NCBI GenBank assembly: GCA_003454835.1
Contig: DMTA01000288.1
Location: 1 to 7,893 of the forward strand
Source: Achromobacter sp.
GTDB lineage: Bacteria > Pseudomonadota > Gammaproteobacteria > Burkholderiales > Burkholderiaceae_B
Reading direction: 5' to 3'
Length of the DNA stretch: 7,893 nucleotides
Shown: positions 5,603 to 7,893 of the stretch, piece after piece
Layout of the letters: the number at the start of each line of letters is the position of its first letter
Numbering within the stretch: the stretch's first letter is position 1
The notes under the pieces: model-generated
What the model saw: the letters and a program-made list of their open reading frames with translations, nothing else
The model's database searches: none
Told to the model about the DNA's origin: nothing
Position numbers and translations under genes: made by a program

Positions 5603-6619
5603 ATGACTGACGACAGTACGCTTCTCAATGACAGCGCGGTGTACAGGACTTTGCTGGAATCGACCAAGGCGATTCCCTGGAAGATCGACTGGGCCACGAT
5701 GAAATTCGCCTACATCGGCCCCCAGATCGAGGCGCTGCTCGGCTGGAGCACCGATAGCTGGGTCACCGTCGAGGACTGGGCGATGCGCATGCATCCCGAG
5801 GATCGCGAGTACGTGGTGAATTTCTGCGTCTCGCAATCCCAGGCGGGCGTCGACCACGAGGCCGACTACCGCGCACTGACCAAGGACAACGGCTACGTGT
5901 GGATCCGCGACGTGGTGCACGTGGTGCGCACCGAAAGCGGCGAGCCCGAGGCCCTGATCGGTTTCATGTTCGACATCACCGAACGCAAGAAGACCGAAGA
6001 AAAGCTGCTCAGCCTGCAGAAGGAACTGGAGGTGCTGTCCTTCAAGGACGGCCTGACCAACATCGCCAACCGGCGGCGCTTTGACAGCAGTTTCGAGCTG
6101 GAATGGGAGCGCGCGCGCAGCGAACGCCAGCCCTTGTCGGTACTGCTCTTCGACGTCGACTTCTTCAAGCAATACAACGACCTGTATGGCCACACTCAGG
6201 GCGACAAGTGCCTGATCGAGATCGCCGAGACGCTGAGCCTGGCGCTGGATGGTCCGCGCGATCTTGTCGCACGCTATGGTGGTGAAGAGTTCGTCGTGCT
6301 GTTGCCCGAAGCCGATGCCGAGGTGGCGCGGAAGGTGGCCGAACGCTGCCAGCGCCAATTGCAGAAAAAAACCATCGTGCATGCGCTGTCGCCGCACGGA
6401 AGGCGCATCACGGTCAGCGTCGGCGCCGGCACCGTGATTCCGGATGGCCTTGTCACGCGTGCGGACTTCATCAAGGCTGTGGACCGACAGCTGTATCTGG
6501 CCAAGGCCAACGGACGCAACCGCATAGAGCATGAGCAGCTGGAATCCGGCGATGATGCGCCTGCTGGCCTGCAAGGCGTTGATGGACTCCAGACATCGCA
6601 GCGAAGTGAACAGATTTGA
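5603..6619 (+). CDS. PAS-GGDEF diguanylate cyclase
   Basis: Predicted 338-residue soluble enzyme making cyclic di-GMP from two GTP. Residues about 12-127 are a PAS domain of the PAS_3 type (WKIDWATMKFAYIGPQIEALLG, then HPEDREYV and the closing GFMFDITERKK), so activity is probably tuned by a cytoplasmic ligand or cofactor. A short signalling helix (about 128-146) joins it to the GGDEF domain (147-310). Active-site features are intact: SFKDGLTNIANRRRFD, metal-binding D184 in FDVDFFK, N192-D193, and the signature GGEEF at 226-230. The product-inhibition site RxxD, five residues before the signature, reads GPRD at 217-220, so its key Arg is missing. A tail of about 28 polar residues follows the domain. 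ATG at 5603 has AAAGGA at 5591-5596. No EAL or HD-GYP domain is present, so it should only synthesise. No transmembrane segment is seen. Confidence 0.94.
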   Translation: MTDDSTLLNDSAVYRTLLESTKAIPWKIDWATMKFAYIGPQIEALLGWSTDSWVTVEDWAMRMHPEDREYVVNFCVSQSQAGVDHEADYRALTKDNGYVWIRDVVHVVRTESGEPEALIGFMFDITERKKTEEKLLSLQKELEVLSFKDGLTNIANRRRFDSSFELEWERARSERQPLSVLLFDVDFFKQYNDLYGHTQGDKCLIEIAETLSLALDGPRDLVARYGGEEFVVLLPEADAEVARKVAERCQRQLQKKTIVHALSPHGRRITVSVGAGTVIPDGLVTRADFIKAVDRQLYLAKANGRNRIEHEQLESGDDAPAGLQGVDGLQTSQRSEQI

Positions 6620-6622
6620 ATA

Positions 6623-6693
6623 GGGCGAAATCCCGCATATCGGAACTCCAGACTGCACAATGCACCCGATCCGGTGTTTTCGCCCGTAGTTCC
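6623..6693 (+). other. Structured intergenic region with nested and competing inverted repeats
   Basis: After the GGDEF stop, GGGCGAAA (6623-6630) pairs with TTTCGCCC (6678-6685). Nested inside are ATCGG (6639-6643) with CCGAT (6666-6670), and TGCA (6654-6657) with TGCA (6661-6664) around CAA. A further pair, GGAACT (6642-6647) with AGTTCC (6688-6693), crosses the outer stem, so it would compete with it or form a pseudoknot. No T-tract follows. It could be a 3'-end structure, a leader of the chemoreceptor mRNA, or chance pairing. The second copy of the intergenic motif sits within it. Confidence 0.3.
6629..6640 (+). repeat. Second copy of the shared intergenic motif (AATCCCGCATAT)
   Basis: It differs at one of twelve positions from AATCCCGCAGAT at 5530-5541, is on the same strand, and likewise lies a few bases after a stop codon and upstream of a signalling gene. 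It could be a protein-binding site, a shared mRNA element, or coincidence. Confidence 0.4.
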
Positions 6694-6698
6694 CCGTA

Positions 6699-6727
6699 TT
6701 GCACCGCAACATGATGTGCTGTAGTGC
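6699..6727 (+). promoter_or_regulatory. Weak candidate promoter for the chemoreceptor
   Basis: TTGCAC (6699-6704) and TAGTGC (6722-6727) are separated by 17 bases, about 43 bases before the ATG at 6770. The -35 box is fair and the -10 is poor. I could not find a convincing sigma-28 (flagellar) or sigma-54 promoter in the 150-bp gap. Confidence 0.18.
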
Positions 6728-6736
6728 CCGGGTGGA

Positions 6737-6753
6737 GGGCGCATTCCGCGCCC
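6737..6753 (+). other. Short hairpin in the chemoreceptor leader
   Basis: GGGCGC (6737-6742) pairs with GCGCCC (6748-6753) around ATTCC. Its 5' edge overlaps GGAGGG (6734-6739), the only Shine-Dalgarno-like run before the ATG at 6770, about 30 bases upstream and thus too far to act directly. A role in translation control is only a possibility. Confidence 0.3.
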
Positions 6754-6769
6754 CCGTCGCGTGCCCATC

Positions 6770-7893
6770 ATGTCCAAACTCAGAAATCTCTCTCTCCGGA
6801 GCAGCCTGACCGCCCTCGTGCTGTTCTTCATCGTGATGCTGGTGGCCGTTGGCGCCATCGCCATGCAGCAGCTCTGGAGCATCAGCCAGAAGCAGCGCGC
6901 CATGTACACGGAAACCGTCATGCCGCTGCGCGTCGTCGTCGACGCCGCCCGTCAAGGCGCCACGCATTTCCGGCGCATGTATGTCTATATCTGGAACACC
7001 GATCCGCAAGGCCGCCAGAACGAACTGCGCCTGAACGAAGAATCCGAAAAGTCCGTATTGCAGGCGCGTGACCGTCTGCAGCAGGAGCAGGACCCCGCCC
7101 TGCGGGACCTTGGCGGCAAGCTGGCCGACACCTGGACCCGTTACAAGGCGGCCGTCAATGACGTGAAGGGCCTGGCCGACCGCAACGATCCGACCGCGAT
7201 GACCGTCCTGCACAAGGACTCGGCCGCGCTGCATGTCGCCGCGCGCAACATCCTGATGGAAGCCGCCAAGCGCCAGGAAGAACTGGCCCGCCTCGACACC
7301 GAAGACGCCGCCGCCGCAGTCGAACGCACGTTCTGGACGCTGACCGCGCTGATCGTGCTGTGCGCGCTGATCGGCAGCATCCTGGGTCTGGGCCTGGTGC
7401 GCTCCGTCATGCGCCGTCTGGGCGGCGAGCCCGCCTACGCGGCGCAGATCGCCCAGGAAGTCGCCAAGGGCAACCTGGCGGTGCGCGTGCAGCGCCGCGA
7501 AGGCGACCAGACCAGCGTGCTGGCCAACATGGACGCCATGCGCGCCAATCTGGCGCAACTGGTAAGCCAGGTGCGCCAGTCCAGCGAATCCATCGCCACT
7601 GGGGCCACGCAGATCTCGTCCGGCAACGCCGACCTCAGCCAACGCACCGAAGAACAGGCCGCCAACGTTGAAGAAACCGCGGCCTCGATGGAACAGATGA
7701 ATTCCGCAGTGAAGCAGAATCTGGAATCCGTGCAGATGGCCGGCAGCCTGGCCGGCTCGGCCAGCGCAGCTGCTGCGCGCGGCGGTGAAGTGGTCGGCAA
7801 CGTGGTCAGCACCATGGACGCCATCTCGGCCAGCTCGCGCAAGATCGTCGACATCATCGCCGTCATCGACTCCATCGCGTTCCAGACCAACAT
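6770..7893 (+). CDS. Methyl-accepting chemotaxis protein, 3' end outside window
   Basis: The window holds the first 374 residues of a membrane chemoreceptor. TM1 is about residues 12-31 (LTALVLFFIVMLVAVGAIAM). A largely helical periplasmic domain of the four-helix-bundle type covers about 34-184, and TM2 is about 188-210. A HAMP-like region (about 211-262) contains RRLGGEPAYAAQIAQEVAKG, a style common in beta-proteobacterial receptors. The cytoplasmic signalling helix follows, with Glu/Gln-rich methylation segments (QRTEEQAANVEETAASMEQM, 291-310). The frame leaves the window within IVDIIAVIDSIAFQTN, the start of the conserved tip that contacts CheA and CheW. ATG at 6770 gives a short basic N-terminus before TM1; no clear Shine-Dalgarno precedes it, and an in-frame GTG at 6761 is no better. 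The gene lies 150 bp after the diguanylate cyclase with no chemotaxis genes in view, so it may be an orphan receptor. Its ligand is unknown. Confidence 0.94.
   Translation, partial: MSKLRNLSLRSSLTALVLFFIVMLVAVGAIAMQQLWSISQKQRAMYTETVMPLRVVVDAARQGATHFRRMYVYIWNTDPQGRQNELRLNEESEKSVLQARDRLQQEQDPALRDLGGKLADTWTRYKAAVNDVKGLADRNDPTAMTVLHKDSAALHVAARNILMEAAKRQEELARLDTEDAAAAVERTFWTLTALIVLCALIGSILGLGLVRSVMRRLGGEPAYAAQIAQEVAKGNLAVRVQRREGDQTSVLANMDAMRANLAQLVSQVRQSSESIATGATQISSGNADLSQRTEEQAANVEETAASMEQMNSAVKQNLESVQMAGSLAGSASAAAARGGEVVGNVVSTMDAISASSRKIVDIIAVIDSIAFQTN

Noticed and set aside
6620..6769. A c-di-GMP riboswitch in the gap between the GGDEF and chemoreceptor genes
   Set aside because: The context is tempting, but I could not find the conserved sequence elements of either known c-di-GMP riboswitch class. 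The inverted repeats do not match their layout.
5597..7642. A 681-codon open frame on the - strand
   Set aside because: It runs antisense through the clear GGDEF gene, the gap and the chemoreceptor. Its composition is rich in His, Gly, Gln and Ala with no domain, as expected of a mirror frame in high-GC coding DNA.
1..7893. A mobile element, phage or defence island
   Set aside because: No transposase, integrase, terminal repeats, tRNA target, toxin-antitoxin pair or nuclease is visible, and base composition is even. The window looks like core chromosome.

Overview
The window looks like ordinary chromosome of a high-GC Gram-negative bacterium, most likely a beta-proteobacterium of the Burkholderiales (Achromobacter/Bordetella-like). 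This rests on the strong G/C preference at third codon positions, the AmpH and outer-membrane-barrel genes with Sec signal peptides, and a chemoreceptor of the type common in that group. It is an inference from sequence style, not a database match. All seven recognised genes lie on the + strand. I see no rRNA, tRNA, insertion sequence, CRISPR array or attachment site.

Layout. (1) Positions 2-394 hold the 3' end of an unrecognised gene, closed by tandem stops (TGA TAA) and a perfect 12-bp hairpin at 401-433. (2) Positions 551-1465 encode a GAF-LytTR protein, a probable DNA-binding regulator starting at a GTG with a good ribosome-binding site. (3) Positions 1618-5526 hold a tightly packed three-gene cluster: an AmpH-like periplasmic DD-peptidase, an outer-membrane beta-barrel protein whose GTG start overlaps the ampH stop, and, 7 bp further on, a second and divergent penicillin-binding-type serine hydrolase with a C-terminal DUF3471-like domain. 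(4) Positions 5603-6619 encode a PAS-GGDEF diguanylate cyclase without the usual inhibitory site. (5) From 6770 to the window edge runs the N-terminal two thirds of a methyl-accepting chemotaxis protein.

How they may work together. The most interesting unit is the serine hydrolase / barrel / serine hydrolase operon with the GAF-LytTR regulator just upstream. A simple model is that the regulator senses a small ligand and controls an envelope module in which the barrel lets a substrate in or a product out, while two periplasmic SxxK enzymes hydrolyse peptidoglycan fragments, D-amino-acid peptides, esters or beta-lactams. Gene order and coupling are seen directly; the shared substrate and the regulatory link are inference. 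The GGDEF and chemoreceptor genes form a separate signalling pair. The gaps before them share a 12-base motif with 11 of 12 positions identical, which is worth testing as a regulatory element.
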